DNA from: Pantoea deleyi
Lineage (GTDB): Bacteria > Pseudomonadota > Gammaproteobacteria > Enterobacterales > Enterobacteriaceae
Reading direction: 5' to 3'
DNA: 64,000 nt
NCBI RefSeq assembly: GCF_022647325.1
Contig: NZ_CP071405.1
Location: forward strand, 1,116,001-1,180,000
This document shows positions 39,571 to 51,504 of this stretch, piece after piece. The notes beneath the pieces were generated by a model. That model was given only the letters and a program-made list of their open reading frames with translations. It was not told the origin of the DNA and did no database searches. A program made the translations under genes and the position numbers. The stretch's first letter is position 1. Every line of letters starts with the position of its first letter.

Positions 39571-40907
39571 GGCAGAGCTACCGGGGACGCATGTTCTGGA
39601 AGATTTTCATCGGCTTCTGGATCGTGTTCGTCATCATGAGCCAGCTTATCTGGCTCGGTTTTGCGCTTTCCGGTAAACGGCATGAGCCACCTGAAATCGA
39701 GGCGATTCGGCGCATCGTGGATCTGCAGATGACCTCTGCCGCGTCGGTGCTGGAGCGCAGCGGGCCTGAAGCGCTCAGGGCCATGCTGTCGGACTGGCGC
39801 GAAAGCGACCGGCAGTTCTTCCACGTCACCCAACAGGCTAAGCCGCCATCCACTGAGAATCGCGTGAAGCAGGATACCCACGGGCGCTTCCCTGAAGAGG
39901 TGGTGCGCTGGGTGCAGGGCGCAGATGGCAAATCCTATCAGCTGCGCTATGACCTGGATGGCATGCGCAAAGACAGTTCCATGGACAGGATGCCGCGCCG
40001 GTTTCTGAACATTCCTGAGCCGATGTTTGTCTTTGCCGGTTCAGTGGGATTGCTCTTCAGTCTGCTGCTGGCCTGGAACCTGACGCGCCCCCTGCGTCAG
40101 CTGCGGGAAGGTTTTTCCCGGGTCGCGGAGGGGGATTTGCGCGTCCGGCTCTTTCCGGCCATGCGCAGGCGCCGTGACGAACTCTCTACCGTTGCACAAG
40201 CCTTTGATGCCATGGTCGAGCGGCTGGACACTCTGGTGCGCGCCCGTGAAGAGCTGCTGCACGATATCTCCCATGAGCTGCGTTCACCGCTGGCCCGGCT
40301 GCAGCTGGCGACCGGACTGGCGCGCCAGACGCCCGAAAACGTCAGCAGTTCGCTGGATCGCATCGACGAAGAGGCGCGTCGGCTGGATAAGATGATCGGT
40401 GAGCTGCTGACGCTGTCGCGGGCCGGGCATGAAAGCATTCCGGATGAGCAATATTTTGATCTCACCGGCCTGCTGGAGGCCGTGATCGCCGATGTCCGCT
40501 ATGAAGCGCAGATCCCCGGTGTGCAGGTGGTCCTGCAGGCTGACGACCGGGCGGATTACACCGTGCGCGGCAACGCGGAGCTGATACGGCGCGCTACCGA
40601 GAACGTGCTACGCAACGCGCTGCGCTTCTCTCTGCCGGGTCAGCAAATTGAGGTACATCTGCGCACGGATCAGCAGTGGCTGGCGATTCAGGTACGCGAT
40701 CAGGGGCCGGGCGTTGACGAAGAGAAGCTCTCCAGCATCTTTGATCCGTTTGTCCGGGTGAACTCTCCGCTGATGGGGAAGGGGTATGGTCTGGGTCTGG
40801 CGATCGTGCGCAAGGTGGTGCTGGCACATCATGGCGAAGTCGAGGCCCGGAATCGTCCTGAAGGCGGACTGGAGCTGACGCTGCGTCTGCCACGCTGGCA
40901 GCCTTAA
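39567..40907 (+). CDS. Sensor histidine kinase, CpxA-like
   Basis: This 446-residue kinase has two membrane helices (about 10-34 and 153-172) around a small periplasmic loop of about 118 residues, a HAMP domain, a HisKA box with H236 (LLHDISHELRSPLARLQ) and an ATPase with N-box ENVLRNALRFS, G1 DQGPGV and G2 GYGLGLAI. The periplasmic loop is Arg/Asp-rich, shorter than usual for CpxA and without recognisable domain. It forms an operon with the preceding regulator and ends at a terminator shared with crr. The signal is unknown. Confidence 0.88.
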   Translation: MRQSYRGRMFWKIFIGFWIVFVIMSQLIWLGFALSGKRHEPPEIEAIRRIVDLQMTSAASVLERSGPEALRAMLSDWRESDRQFFHVTQQAKPPSTENRVKQDTHGRFPEEVVRWVQGADGKSYQLRYDLDGMRKDSSMDRMPRRFLNIPEPMFVFAGSVGLLFSLLLAWNLTRPLRQLREGFSRVAEGDLRVRLFPAMRRRRDELSTVAQAFDAMVERLDTLVRAREELLHDISHELRSPLARLQLATGLARQTPENVSSSLDRIDEEARRLDKMIGELLTLSRAGHESIPDEQYFDLTGLLEAVIADVRYEAQIPGVQVVLQADDRADYTVRGNAELIRRATENVLRNALRFSLPGQQIEVHLRTDQQWLAIQVRDQGPGVDEEKLSSIFDPFVRVNSPLMGKGYGLGLAIVRKVVLAHHGEVEARNRPEGGLELTLRLPRWQP

Positions 40908-40927
40908 GCGAAAAGAGAGCAGAAACA

Positions 40928-40955
40928 ATAACGGCACCCGCAGGTGCCGTTATGT
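40928..40955. terminator. Bidirectional hairpin between the sensor kinase gene and crr
   Basis: ATAACGGCACC and GGTGCCGTTAT form an 11-bp perfect stem around CGCA. T-runs on either side are short, so it is a moderate terminator for both convergent units. Confidence 0.7.
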
Positions 40956-40968
40956 GACAGAGAAACGC

Positions 40969-41469
40969 TTACTTTCTGATGCGAATCACCGGGGTTTCAC
41001 CCACGGTAACCTGGCCAGACAGCTTAATCAGTTCCTTGATCTCATCCATGTTGGAGATGACAACCGGTGTCAGGGTTGATTTTGCTTTCTCTTCCAGCAG
41101 CGGCAGATCGAACTCGATAACCACGTCGCCTTTTTTGACCTTCTGGCCTTCTTCAGCGATACGCTTAAAGCCTTCGCCTTTCAGTTCAACGGTGTCGATA
41201 CCGAAGTGTACGAACAGCTCGATGCCGTTGTCAGATTCGATCGAAAAAGCGTGATTGGTTTCAAAAATCTTGCCGATAGTCCCGTCAACCGGGGCAACCA
41301 TTTTGTTGCCGCTTGGCTTGATGGCAATACCGTCGCCCACGATTTTTTCTGCAAACACTACATCTGGTACGTCTTCAATATTCACGATTTCGCCTGACAG
41401 AGGCGCTACGATATCAATAGTCCCAGCGCTATCCGTTTTTTCGCCAAAAAGTTTAGAAAACAAACCCAT
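40969..41469 (-). CDS. crr: PTS glucose-specific EIIA component, Crr
   Basis: The 166-residue soluble phosphocarrier passes phosphate from HPr to EIIB-Glc. Depending on phosphorylation, it inhibits non-PTS permeases or activates adenylate cyclase. The active-site histidine is H88 (in LFVHFG), with H73 (TNHAFS) stabilising it. It is three residues shorter than E. coli Crr in the variable N-terminus. It follows ptsI by 42 bases in the ptsH-ptsI-crr operon. Confidence 0.96.
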   Translation of the reverse strand: MGLFSKLFGEKTDSAGTIDIVAPLSGEIVNIEDVPDVVFAEKIVGDGIAIKPSGNKMVAPVDGTIGKIFETNHAFSIESDNGIELFVHFGIDTVELKGEGFKRIAEEGQKVKKGDVVIEFDLPLLEEKAKSTLTPVVISNMDEIKELIKLSGQVTVGETPVIRIRK

Positions 41470-41511
41470 GATCTTCTCCTAAGCAGTAATTTGGGGCCAG
41501 CATCATGCAGA

Positions 41512-43239
41512 TTAGCAGAGCGTTTTTTCCTTAATGAATCTGTTAACCAGGTTCATTAAATCTTCCGCGGTCGGTTGAGCCAGTGCCTGCTCTGCCAATG
41601 CCTTCGCATCTTCAAAGTTAGTATTACGAATGATTTTCTTGATGCCAGGGATAGAAATGGCACTCATGCTGAACTCGTCCAGCCCCATTCCCAGTAACAG
41701 TAGTGTAGCACGTTCATCACCTGCCAGCTCACCACACATGCCGGTCCATTTACCTTCAGCGTGAGATGCATCAATGACTTGCTTAATTAAGTTAAGCACA
41801 GACGGCGTCATTGGGTTGTACAGGTGCGAGATCAAATCATTACCACGATCGACCGCCAGAGTATACTGCGTCAGATCGTTTGTGCCGATACTGAAGAAAT
41901 CGACTTCTTTCGCCAGGTGGTGAGCGATTACGGCTGACGCCGGGGTTTCCACCATGATGCCGACTTCGATGCTTTCATCAAAGGCTTTGCCTTCTTCGCG
42001 CAGCTGCGCTTTCAGCAGTTCCAGTTCGGCTTTCAGGCTGCGGACTTCTTCAACCGAGATGATCATCGGGAACATGATGCGCAGTTTACCGAACGAGGAG
42101 GCGCGCAGGATAGCACGCAGCTGAGCATGCAGAATCTCTTTGCGGTCCATGGCGATACGGATCGCGCGCCAGCCGAGGAACGGGTTCTCTTCTTTCGGCA
42201 GGTTCATGTAAGGCAGATCTTTGTCACCGCCGATATCCATGGTACGCACGATAACGGCCTGTGAGCCCATCGCCTCAGCGACGGCTTTGTACGCCTGGAA
42301 CTGCTCTTCTTCGCTTGGCAGCGAGTCGCGGTCCATGAACAGGAATTCGGTGCGGTAGAGGCCCACGCCTTCTGCGCCATTGCGCTCTGCACCGGCGATA
42401 TCGCGGACGGTGCCGATGTTGGCACAGACTTCAACCTGATGACCATCCAGCGTAACCGCGGGCAGATCTTTCAGCTTGGCTAATTCATGTTTTTCAGACA
42501 GGTACTGGTTCTGTACGGCTTTCAGCTCTTCCTGAATCGCTTCTGAAGGATTGACGTGAATCGTGTTGTTGACGCCATCCAGAATCAGGAAATCGCCGTT
42601 TTTGATCGTGGCGGTGACGTTGCCGGTGCCGACAATGGCCGGAATCTCCAGCGAACGCGCCATGATAGAGGTGTGTGAAGTCCGGCCACCCAGGTCGGTG
42701 ATAAAGCCCAGCACCTTTTTCAGGTTCAGCTGTGCGGTTTCTGACGGCGTTAAGTCTTTAGCCACCAGAATGGACTCTTCCTGAATCGCGCTCAGGTCAA
42801 CGATGTGCAGACCGAGGATGTTTTGCAGCAGACGCTTACCGATGTCGCGCACGTCAGCCGCACGCTCTTTCAGGTATTCGTCATCTAACTCTTCCAGTGC
42901 TTTCGCCTGACCATCAATGACCGAGTAGGCAGCGGCATCGGCAGACGCGTGATCTTTCTTGATCAGGTCGATGATTTCCTGCTCCAGCTCTTCATCTTCC
43001 AGCAACATGATGTGGCCTTCGAAGATCGCTGCTTTCTCTTCACCCAGGGTTTCACCCGCTTTGACGCGAATCGCTTCCAGTTGTGTGGCCGCTTTGCTAC
43101 GGCCATCCAGGAAGCGCTGAACTTCCTGCTCAACCTGGTCATCAGAAATTTTCTTGCGATTGATGACGATCTCGTCTTCTTTCAGCAGCAGTGCTTTGCC
43201 GAAAGCGATACCTGGTGATGCTAAAATGCCTGAAATCAT
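41512..43239 (-). CDS. ptsI: PTS enzyme I, PtsI
   Basis: The 575-residue phosphoenolpyruvate-protein phosphotransferase is the first enzyme of the sugar PTS. The phosphohistidine lies in [13 protein letters not shown] (about 189). The C-terminal PEP-binding barrel shows MVETPASAV and the catalytic cysteine in [10 protein letters not shown]. The length equals E. coli EI. It is separated from ptsH by 161 bases, longer than the short gap known in E. coli, and a stable hairpin sits in that gap. Confidence 0.97.
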   Translation of the reverse strand: MISGILASPGIAFGKALLLKEDEIVINRKKISDDQVEQEVQRFLDGRSKAATQLEAIRVKAGETLGEEKAAIFEGHIMLLEDEELEQEIIDLIKKDHASADAAAYSVIDGQAKALEELDDEYLKERAADVRDIGKRLLQNILGLHIVDLSAIQEESILVAKDLTPSETAQLNLKKVLGFITDLGGRTSHTSIMARSLEIPAIVGTGNVTATIKNGDFLILDGVNNTIHVNPSEAIQEELKAVQNQYLSEKHELAKLKDLPAVTLDGHQVEVCANIGTVRDIAGAERNGAEGVGLYRTEFLFMDRDSLPSEEEQFQAYKAVAEAMGSQAVIVRTMDIGGDKDLPYMNLPKEENPFLGWRAIRIAMDRKEILHAQLRAILRASSFGKLRIMFPMIISVEEVRSLKAELELLKAQLREEGKAFDESIEVGIMVETPASAVIAHHLAKEVDFFSIGTNDLTQYTLAVDRGNDLISHLYNPMTPSVLNLIKQVIDASHAEGKWTGMCGELAGDERATLLLLGMGLDEFSMSAISIPGIKKIIRNTNFEDAKALAEQALAQPTAEDLMNLVNRFIKEKTLC

Positions 43240-43400
43240 AACGCTACCTTTTAATCACGATGGCTGATGGGACTCTTTGCGGTGCCATTGTCGCGGGACA
43301 CGTACTCTACGAAAGCAATAACGCGGACAGGTTGTCCGCGATCAAGATGTTTGCACTCAATGGCGCAGAGGAGTCGATTTGCTGGAGAGCTGAGCGGAGA
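43240..43400 (-). other. ptsH-ptsI intercistronic region with hairpin
   Basis: The gap contains CGCGGACA and TGTCCGCG at 43322-43340, an 8-bp perfect stem around a three-base loop. In the minus-strand mRNA it is followed by TTATTGCTTTC. It could stabilise the ptsH message or stop part of transcription. No coding region is supported here. Confidence 0.55.
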
Positions 43401-43658
43401 TTACTCCAGTTCAGCCATCAGTTTGACCAGATGTTCAACGGCCTTCTGCTCATCTTCACCTTCTGCAGAAAGTGTCACGACGGTGCCCTGAGTCAGACCC
43501 AGCGTCTGCAGTTTGAACAGGCTTTTCGCACTCGCTGACTTACCGTTAGAGGTCACGGTAATTTCTGACTGGAAAGCTTTGGCTTCTTTAACGAATTGCG
43601 CAGCTGGGCGAGTATGCAGGCCGTTTGGTGCAGTAATGGTAACTTCTTGCTGGAACAT
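43401..43658 (-). CDS. ptsH: PTS phosphocarrier HPr, PtsH
   Basis: The 85-residue HPr carries phosphate on H15 (PNGLHTRPA) from EI to sugar-specific EIIA domains. The regulatory serine region [11 protein letters not shown] is conserved. GGGG about 7 bases upstream of the ATG matches the conserved ptsH leader. It is the first gene of ptsH-ptsI-crr. Confidence 0.97.
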   Translation of the reverse strand: MFQQEVTITAPNGLHTRPAAQFVKEAKAFQSEITVTSNGKSASAKSLFKLQTLGLTQGTVVTLSAEGEDEQKAVEHLVKLMAELE

Positions 43659-43991
43659 TCTATTTCCCCAACGTTATCAGAATGAGTTTTATGGATCTAA
43701 AGTCTAGCCTGGAGCCTCTACTTTAGCCTGTGTCGGTGCGCGGGTATAGCATCCTGCTGACCAAAGACGCAGATGCGTCAATACGACAATCCGTTGCGTC
43801 TCAAAACCGATTCTACACGTCACCGGTTAATTATGCCGTGATTCGCCGTTTCACTGAATCCGTAAATCGATTCAGCTTGATCCACTTCAAACGCGGATTA
43901 ATTTCAGGCATCGAAATAATTGGCAGTCTAAATACCAGAGCGGCATCACTGAAATCAATCTGCCGGGTGATGAAAGTGAGATCTGCGCCAC
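43659..43991 (-). promoter_or_regulatory. ptsH promoter region
   Basis: On the minus strand TAGACT (plus 43701-43706) is a -10 candidate in the conserved block CTAGACTTTAGATCCA; a weak -35, AGGCTA, lies 17 bases upstream. The leader TTGGGGAAATA-AATG matches E. coli ptsH. Further upstream, CTGAATC and GATTCAG form an inverted repeat at 43854-43875. CRP and Mlc control are known in E. coli, but I cannot delimit those sites here. No gene is seen. Confidence 0.5.
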
Positions 43992-44019
43992 AAAAAAGCA
44001 CCCATGCGGGTGCTTTTTT
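43992..44019 (-). terminator. Terminator after cysK
   Basis: AAAAAAGCACCC and GGGTGCTTTTTT form a 12-bp perfect stem around ATGC, giving a strong terminator on the minus strand (and potentially the plus strand). Confidence 0.9.
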
Positions 44020-44044
44020 ATCCATTTTAAGACTTTCGCCGCGA

Positions 44045-45016
44045 CTACGGCTGCAGCTCTTTTTCGGTGAAAAGATCGGCAAACAGGGCGGTGCTCAGGT
44101 AGCGTTCGCCGGAAGAGGGGAGAATGACAACGATATTTTTGTTGGCGAACGTCTCATCTTCCTGCAGCTTCAGCGCAGCGGCAACCGCAGCACCGGAAGA
44201 GATACCGGCCAGAATACCTTCCTCTTCCATCAGGCGACGCGCCGTGCTGATCGCTTCTTCGTTGGTAATCGCGACGACGCGATCCACCAGGTTCAGCTCC
44301 AGGTTACCCGGAATAAAGCCAGCACCGATGCCCTGAATCTTGTGCGGGCCTGGTTTGATCTCATCACCGGCCATCGCCTGGGCAATCACCGGGGAGTCAG
44401 TCGGCTCGACCGCAACGGTAATCAGATCTTTTTTACCTTTGGTGTTTTTGATGTAGCGGCTCACGCCGGTCAGCGTACCGCCGGTGCCGACACCGGCGAT
44501 AAAGACATCCACTTCGCCATCGGTATCTTCCCAGATCTCCGGGCCGGTAGTCTTTTCATGGATTTCCGGGTTAGCCGGGTTGCTGAACTGCTGCAGCAGG
44601 ACATATCTGTCCGGATCGCTGGCGACAATCTCTTCCGCTTTGCCGATGGCGCCTTTCATGCCTTTGGCACCCTCGGTCAGCACCAGCTTCGCGCCCAGCG
44701 CCTTCAGCAGCTTACGACGCTCCACCGACATGGTTTCCGGCATGGTCAGCGTCAGTTTATAACCGCGTGCGGCCGCCACATAGGCCAGCGCGATACCGGT
44801 ATTGCCGCTGGTCGGCTCCACCAGTTCCACACCCGGTTTCAGAATACCGCGCTTTTCTGCGTCCCAAATCATATTGGCACCGATACGGCATTTTACGCTG
44901 AAGCTCGGGTTACGGGATTCAACTTTCGCAAGGATGCGGCCGTTACCGATGCGGTTCAGTCGAACCAATGGCGTATGACCAATTGTCAAAGAGTTGTCTT
45001 CATAGATCTTACTCAT
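44045..45016 (-). CDS. cysK: O-acetylserine sulfhydrylase A, CysK
   Basis: The 323-residue PLP enzyme makes cysteine from O-acetylserine and sulfide. The PLP lysine is K42 ([11 protein letters not shown]), the phosphate loop is [10 protein letters not shown], and [10 protein letters not shown] and [11 protein letters not shown] are CysK-type. The C-terminal end ELQP fits serine acetyltransferase complex formation. It sits between cysZ and ptsH as in E. coli. Confidence 0.97.
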   Translation of the reverse strand: MSKIYEDNSLTIGHTPLVRLNRIGNGRILAKVESRNPSFSVKCRIGANMIWDAEKRGILKPGVELVEPTSGNTGIALAYVAAARGYKLTLTMPETMSVERRKLLKALGAKLVLTEGAKGMKGAIGKAEEIVASDPDRYVLLQQFSNPANPEIHEKTTGPEIWEDTDGEVDVFIAGVGTGGTLTGVSRYIKNTKGKKDLITVAVEPTDSPVIAQAMAGDEIKPGPHKIQGIGAGFIPGNLELNLVDRVVAITNEEAISTARRLMEEEGILAGISSGAAVAAALKLQEDETFANKNIVVILPSSGERYLSTALFADLFTEKELQP

Positions 45017-45157
45017 AGCCTGTCCTTAACTGTATGAAATATTGGGAACCCTATGAGCATACCTGTTCTGCCTGGGGGCGGAAGGAAAGAAATCGTATAT
45101 CTATATGTCACCCGGCAATAAGCCTCACTGAAAAGAGCATAAGGCGCACTGAAGGTT

Positions 45158-45925
45158 TCAGCGCACGTCGTAGCGAGCCAGCTGCCCGCGATAGCGATCC
45201 ACCCACATGGCCGTCGCACCGCAGACCGCGACCGGCATGATGACCAGGTTCAGCACCGGAATCATGGTGAACAGGCTGGTCAGTGCGCCAAACTGCATAT
45301 TGGCCGTTTTGTGCTGGCGCAGCGCGTTACGCATCTGCCGGAACGGCACTTTGTGGTTGTCGAACGGATAGTCACAATACTGGATAGAGAGCATCCATGC
45401 GCTGAACAAGAACCAGAGTACCGGCGCAATGGTCTGACCAAAGCCGGGGATAAAGTAGAGCAGCAGCAGGCCCAGCGCGCGGGGCAGGTAGTAGCCCAGC
45501 TTCTGCAGTTCCCGCTTCATGATGCGCGGCACATCTTTCACCATCGCCGCCCAGCCGCTGTCGGGCAGCGGCTTACCGGTCAGACGCCCTTCGAGCTGTT
45601 CTGCCAGCAGGCCGCAGAACGGGGCGGCAATCAGATTGGCCAGCGTCGAGAAGAAGTAGCTGAAGACCAGTACGATCGCGATGACCGACAGCGGCCACAG
45701 CAGATAACTCAGCCACTGCAGCCAGTCGGGAATATGGGCCATCAGGCGCGGGATCCAGTCGCCCAGCCGATAGAAGAGCCAGATGAAAGCGCCGCCCAGC
45801 ATGATGATGTTGATCAGCAGCGGCATCACAACAAAGCGGCGCAGGCCAGGCAGGCGAACCAGTTTCCAGCCCTGGTTAAAATAGTGCATGCCGTTAAAAT
45901 CTGAGACGGAATTCTCACGGGCCAT
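45158..45925 (-). CDS. cysZ: Sulfate transporter CysZ
   Basis: This 255-residue inner-membrane protein of the CysZ/EI24 family has four main hydrophobic segments. It imports sulfate for cysteine synthesis. Recognisable parts are [12 protein letters not shown] near the start, [17 protein letters not shown] and [15 protein letters not shown]. It lies upstream of cysK on the same strand with a gap of 141 bases that should hold the cysK promoter. It is divergent from zipA. Confidence 0.95.
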   Translation of the reverse strand: MARENSVSDFNGMHYFNQGWKLVRLPGLRRFVVMPLLINIIMLGGAFIWLFYRLGDWIPRLMAHIPDWLQWLSYLLWPLSVIAIVLVFSYFFSTLANLIAAPFCGLLAEQLEGRLTGKPLPDSGWAAMVKDVPRIMKRELQKLGYYLPRALGLLLLYFIPGFGQTIAPVLWFLFSAWMLSIQYCDYPFDNHKVPFRQMRNALRQHKTANMQFGALTSLFTMIPVLNLVIMPVAVCGATAMWVDRYRGQLARYDVR

Positions 45926-46143
45926 AAAGCCATTTCTCCTGAAGGTGTGAAGGCGCGCTCACTATAACCTGGCTTTTTCTCCAGGCCAGGTGCCGTTTGG
46001 GTAAAAAAACAGCGAAAAAGCGTGGGTTGCCTATCTTATTTGTCAGAAAATAGTGCACAGACTTGCACTTGTGTAGCAGGGCAAATACAGTTAGAGGATA
46101 AAGTTTGCCGCGGTGGCAAGGTATTGGAACAACAGAGAATACA
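45926..46143. other. Divergent region between cysZ and zipA
   Basis: These 218 bases hold the start regions of two divergent genes. AT-rich strings (GTTAGAGGATAAAG near 46090) lie close to zipA. No operator can be assigned by eye. Confidence 0.4.
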
Positions 46144-47136
46144 ATGATGCAGGATTTGCGTCTGATATTAATCGTTGTTGGCGCGATCGCCATTATAGCG
46201 CTCCTTCTTCACGGACTGTGGACCAGCCGTAAAGAGCGTTCGTCAGTGTTTCGCGATCGCCCGCACAAACGTCTGAAACAACGTGATGACCATGATGAGC
46301 AGGACCTGACAGACGACGAAGATGACGGCGTCGGCGAGGTTCGTGTTCGTTCTGAGCGCAGCGTACACCAGGAACCGCGTTTCGATGAGATCCGCGACCC
46401 TCAGCCAGAAGCGCCGCGTAAGCAAGCGCCTGCTGAGCCTGTGCGTCAGCCTGCGCCACGTCCCGCACCGCAGCCCGAACCTGAAAGCGATCCGCTTTTC
46501 AGCTCAGCACCGCAGCCTGCTCCGCAGCCGCGTCCTGAACCGGTTCGTCAGCAGCCTGCGCCGACTTTTGTCGCGCCGCCTGTCCAGGCCGATCCGCTGC
46601 TGGATCTTGACCCGCTGGAACCGGTACAGCCTGCACCGCAGTACCAGGCAGAACCTGAGCCGCAGCCTGTGCAGCCTGAACCGGCTCCGACCCCTGCGCC
46701 AAACGCCGCGCCGGAAAAACCCAAAGAAGCGGTGCTGGTGCTGCATGTTGCTGCCCATTCGGGTGGCGAACTGAACGGTGAAGCGTTGCTGCAGGGGATT
46801 CTGCAGGCGGGTTTCCAGTTTGGCGAAATGAACATTTTCCATCGTCATCTCAGCCCGGCAGGCAGCGGTCCCGTGCTGTTCAGTCTGGCGAATATGGTTA
46901 AGCCGGGCTCGTTCAACCCGGACCTGATGACCGATTTCAGTACGCCGGGCATCTCTATCTTTATGATGGTGCCTTCCTATGGCGACGCGAATCAGAACTT
47001 TAAGCTGATGCTGCAGTCGGCGCAGCGTATCGCTGATGATGTCGGTGGCGTTGTGCTGGATGATGAGCGTCGTATGATGACGCCGCAGAAGCTGGAAACC
47101 TACAAAGCGCGAATCCGCGATGTGACTGGCGCCTGA
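46144..47136 (+). CDS. zipA: Cell division protein ZipA
   Basis: ZipA anchors FtsZ to the inner membrane. The 330-residue protein has an outside-first N-terminal helix ([20 protein letters not shown]), a charged stretch, a long Pro/Gln-rich linker (about 80-195) and a C-terminal FtsZ-binding domain from about 198 ([15 protein letters not shown]). The first of two adjacent ATGs (46144) is used, as in E. coli. A terminator separates it from ligA. Confidence 0.95.
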   Translation: MMQDLRLILIVVGAIAIIALLLHGLWTSRKERSSVFRDRPHKRLKQRDDHDEQDLTDDEDDGVGEVRVRSERSVHQEPRFDEIRDPQPEAPRKQAPAEPVRQPAPRPAPQPEPESDPLFSSAPQPAPQPRPEPVRQQPAPTFVAPPVQADPLLDLDPLEPVQPAPQYQAEPEPQPVQPEPAPTPAPNAAPEKPKEAVLVLHVAAHSGGELNGEALLQGILQAGFQFGEMNIFHRHLSPAGSGPVLFSLANMVKPGSFNPDLMTDFSTPGISIFMMVPSYGDANQNFKLMLQSAQRIADDVGGVVLDDERRMMTPQKLETYKARIRDVTGA

Positions 47137-47170
47137 TCATTGCGCTAATCACTGTCTGAACTGTTAAAAC

Positions 47171-47197
47171 AAACCCCCGCCTGTCGGGGGTTTTTTA
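47171..47197 (+). terminator. Terminator between zipA and ligA
   Basis: CCCCCG and CGGGGG pair around five bases and are followed by six T residues. It ends only 15 bases before the ligA ATG, so ligA may depend on read-through or on a promoter inside zipA. Confidence 0.85.
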
Positions 47198-47202
47198 TCT
47201 GA

Positions 47203-49230
<2,028 letters not shown>

Positions 49231-49231
49231 G

Positions 49232-49450
49232 ATGGATGAGCACCAGCTGGTGGCGATAGCCAACACGCCGATGCCGTTTGGCAAATACAAGGGGCGGATG
49301 CTGATCGACCTGCCGGAGCCTTATCTGCTCTGGTTCGCCCGCAGTGGCGATTTTCCATCCGGTCAGCTGGGCGATCTGATGCAGCTGACGCTGGTTATCA
49401 AAACAGAGGGCCTGGAGGGGTTAGTCAGACCGCTCCAGACCCGCAGCTAA
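49232..49450 (+). CDS. ypeB: DUF3820 protein YpeB
   Basis: The 72-residue cytoplasmic protein matches E. coli YpeB (72 residues) in MPFGKYKGR-LIDLPE-YLLWFAR. Its function is unknown; related short domains occur next to nucleases and ligases. It starts 2 bases after the ligA stop, with GGGAG about 7 bases upstream, so it is cotranscribed with ligA. Confidence 0.9.
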   Translation: MDEHQLVAIANTPMPFGKYKGRMLIDLPEPYLLWFARSGDFPSGQLGDLMQLTLVIKTEGLEGLVRPLQTRS

Positions 49451-49475
49451 ATCGTGCCCGCGCAGGCGGGCCCGG

Positions 49476-50486
49476 TTACTTCTGTGATTCCATCACCGAA
49501 CCTTTCACCTGCAGCGCCTGATGCTTCTCGTTGCTCTTCTTGTAGCGTCCGGCAATAAACGAACAGACCATCAGCTGCACCTGATGGAAGATCATCAGTG
49601 GCAGCACGATAATTCCCACCGTACTGGCCGGGAACAGGATGTTCGCCATCGGCACGCCATTCGCCAGGCTCTTCTTCGAGCCACAAAACAGCACCACGAT
49701 CTCATCGGCGCGTTTAAAGCGGAACAGGCGCGACGCCAGCAGATTGATAATCAGCACGGCGGCCAGCAGCAGGACAGAACCCGCCACGATCCACATCAGT
49801 GTCGTCAGCCCCACGCGGTGCCAGATACCGTTCACTACCGCTTCGCTGAAGGCGGAGTAAACCACCAGCAGAATCGAGGTCTGGTCGGTTTTACCAATCA
49901 GGCTGCGGTGTTTCTCAATCCAGCCGCCAATCCAGCGACGTGAGAGGTGACCCAGCACGAACGGCACCATCAGTTGCAGCATGATCTTGCCGATCTGCTC
50001 CAGACCATCGCTCGGCGCGCTGCTGTGAATATCCATCACCAGATTGACCAGTAACGGCGAAATAAAGACGCCCAGCAGACTGGATGCCGAGGCGCTGCAG
50101 ACGGCGGCCGCAACGTTACCCCCGGCCATGGAGGTGAACGCAATGGCGGACTGTACCGTGGCAGGGAGGATGCAGAGATAGATAAAGCCGGTGTAAATTT
50201 CCGGACCAACATTGACCGGATGCCACCAGACCAGCAGCAGGCCCAGCGCCGGGAAAAGCACGAAGGTGCTGAACATAATCCAGAGGTGGAGCTGCCAGTG
50301 ACTGCTGCCGGCGATGATCTTTTCACGTGACAGTTTGGCACCATGCATAAAGAACAGCAGGGCTATTGCGGCTGTCGCGAGGTAGCTGAAGATATCAACA
50401 TAAATCCCTTTTGCGGGCAAAAAGGTGGCCAGCAACACGGTGATGATGAGTTTCACCATCATCGGATCGAGCTTTAAAAATCCCAT
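49476..50486 (-). CDS. yfeH: Bile acid:sodium symporter-family protein YfeH
   Basis: This 336-residue membrane protein with about ten helices matches E. coli YfeH (332 residues) in ALLFFMHGAKLSREKI, ILPATVQSAIAFTS and FCGSKKSLANGVPMANILF. It belongs to the SBF-like/DUF4137 group. The substrate is not known. It is convergent with ypeB and divergent from its neighbour yfeR. Confidence 0.9.
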   Translation of the reverse strand: MGFLKLDPMMVKLIITVLLATFLPAKGIYVDIFSYLATAAIALLFFMHGAKLSREKIIAGSSHWQLHLWIMFSTFVLFPALGLLLVWWHPVNVGPEIYTGFIYLCILPATVQSAIAFTSMAGGNVAAAVCSASASSLLGVFISPLLVNLVMDIHSSAPSDGLEQIGKIMLQLMVPFVLGHLSRRWIGGWIEKHRSLIGKTDQTSILLVVYSAFSEAVVNGIWHRVGLTTLMWIVAGSVLLLAAVLIINLLASRLFRFKRADEIVVLFCGSKKSLANGVPMANILFPASTVGIIVLPLMIFHQVQLMVCSFIAGRYKKSNEKHQALQVKGSVMESQK

Positions 50487-50581
50487 TGTTAAATTCCGGT
50501 AAATTTTTCAATAGGGCGATTGTGCGCGAAACGTGTTTAGAAATAAAATTGATTTATTAAATTAATCTATGAGCATAATCG

Positions 50582-51502
50582 ATGAATTACACCCTTCGCC
50601 AGCTTCGCACTTTTATCGCTGTCGCGCATTACGGCGGTTTCAGTCAGGCCGGGCAGGCGATCGGTCTGAGCCAGTCGGCGGTGAGCCACAGTATCAAAGA
50701 GCTGGAGGCGGAAACCGGCGTCCGTCTGCTGGATCGCACCACCCGCGAAGTGATGCTGACCGAAGCCGGTAAGCAGCTGGCGTCACGCATGGAGCGGCTG
50801 CTGGAGGAGATCCACACCACGCTGCTGGATATCCGCAGTTTTGGTGAGCAGCGCAGCGGCACGGTCAGAGTCGCGGCGAGCCAGACCATTTCGGCCCATC
50901 TGATGCCCCAGTGTCTGGCCGCCAGCCAGCATCATTTTCCCGATATCAAAGTGATCCTCAACGATCGCGCTCAGCAATGGGTGCTGCAGAGCGTGCGTAA
51001 TGCGGAGGTGGATTTCGGGATCGTGATCGGGCCGCTCAGCGACAGCGACTTCGACAGCATCGCGATTCTGGATGAGCCTTTCCTGCTGCTATGCCGCGAA
51101 GACGATCCGCTGGCGACGGTGGAGAGGGCGGAATGGCCGATGCTGGAAGGGCGGACGATGGTGCTGCAGGATTACGCCTCCGGTAGCCGGATACTGATCG
51201 ATGCGGCGATGCAGCAGCAGAATGTCAGGGCCGAAGTGGTTCAGGAGATCGGCCATCCCGCGACGCTGTTCCCGATGGTGGAAGTGGGGATTGGCATCAG
51301 TATTCTGCCCGCGCTGGCGTTGCCCTTACCGGCCGATCGCGCATTAACGGTGCGGCGGATCTACCCGGAAATCAATCGCAGCCTGACGCTGATAAAACGG
51401 AAAAACCGTTCGCTGACGCCCGCTGCCGAAGCGATCTGGCAGGAGGTGCGCCAGCAGGCGGCGCTGCTGGCGCAACAACGCACGGCCAGGCCGGCGTTTT
51501 AG
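50582..51502 (+). CDS. yfeR: LysR-family regulator YfeR
   Basis: The 306-residue LysR-type regulator has an N-terminal helix-turn-helix ([25 protein letters not shown]) and a periplasmic-binding-like effector domain. It matches E. coli YfeR, including [12 protein letters not shown] and DYASGSR. The divergent arrangement with yfeH across 95 bases, as in E. coli, fits the usual LysR pattern of controlling the neighbour. The AT-rich intergenic DNA (50510-50575) would hold the operator. Confidence 0.91.
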   Translation: MNYTLRQLRTFIAVAHYGGFSQAGQAIGLSQSAVSHSIKELEAETGVRLLDRTTREVMLTEAGKQLASRMERLLEEIHTTLLDIRSFGEQRSGTVRVAASQTISAHLMPQCLAASQHHFPDIKVILNDRAQQWVLQSVRNAEVDFGIVIGPLSDSDFDSIAILDEPFLLLCREDDPLATVERAEWPMLEGRTMVLQDYASGSRILIDAAMQQQNVRAEVVQEIGHPATLFPMVEVGIGISILPALALPLPADRALTVRRIYPEINRSLTLIKRKNRSLTPAAEAIWQEVRQQAALLAQQRTARPAF

Positions 51503-51504
51503 GG

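Noticed and set aside
43730..45037. Long open frame (435 codons) on the plus strand across cysK
   Set aside because: It is antisense to cysK and runs through its terminator; the composition is that of a mirror frame and no family is recognisable.
49456..49471. GCCCGC/GCGGGC hairpin between ypeB and yfeH as a terminator
   Set aside because: The stem is only six pairs and neither strand has a T-run after it, so I do not call it a terminator.
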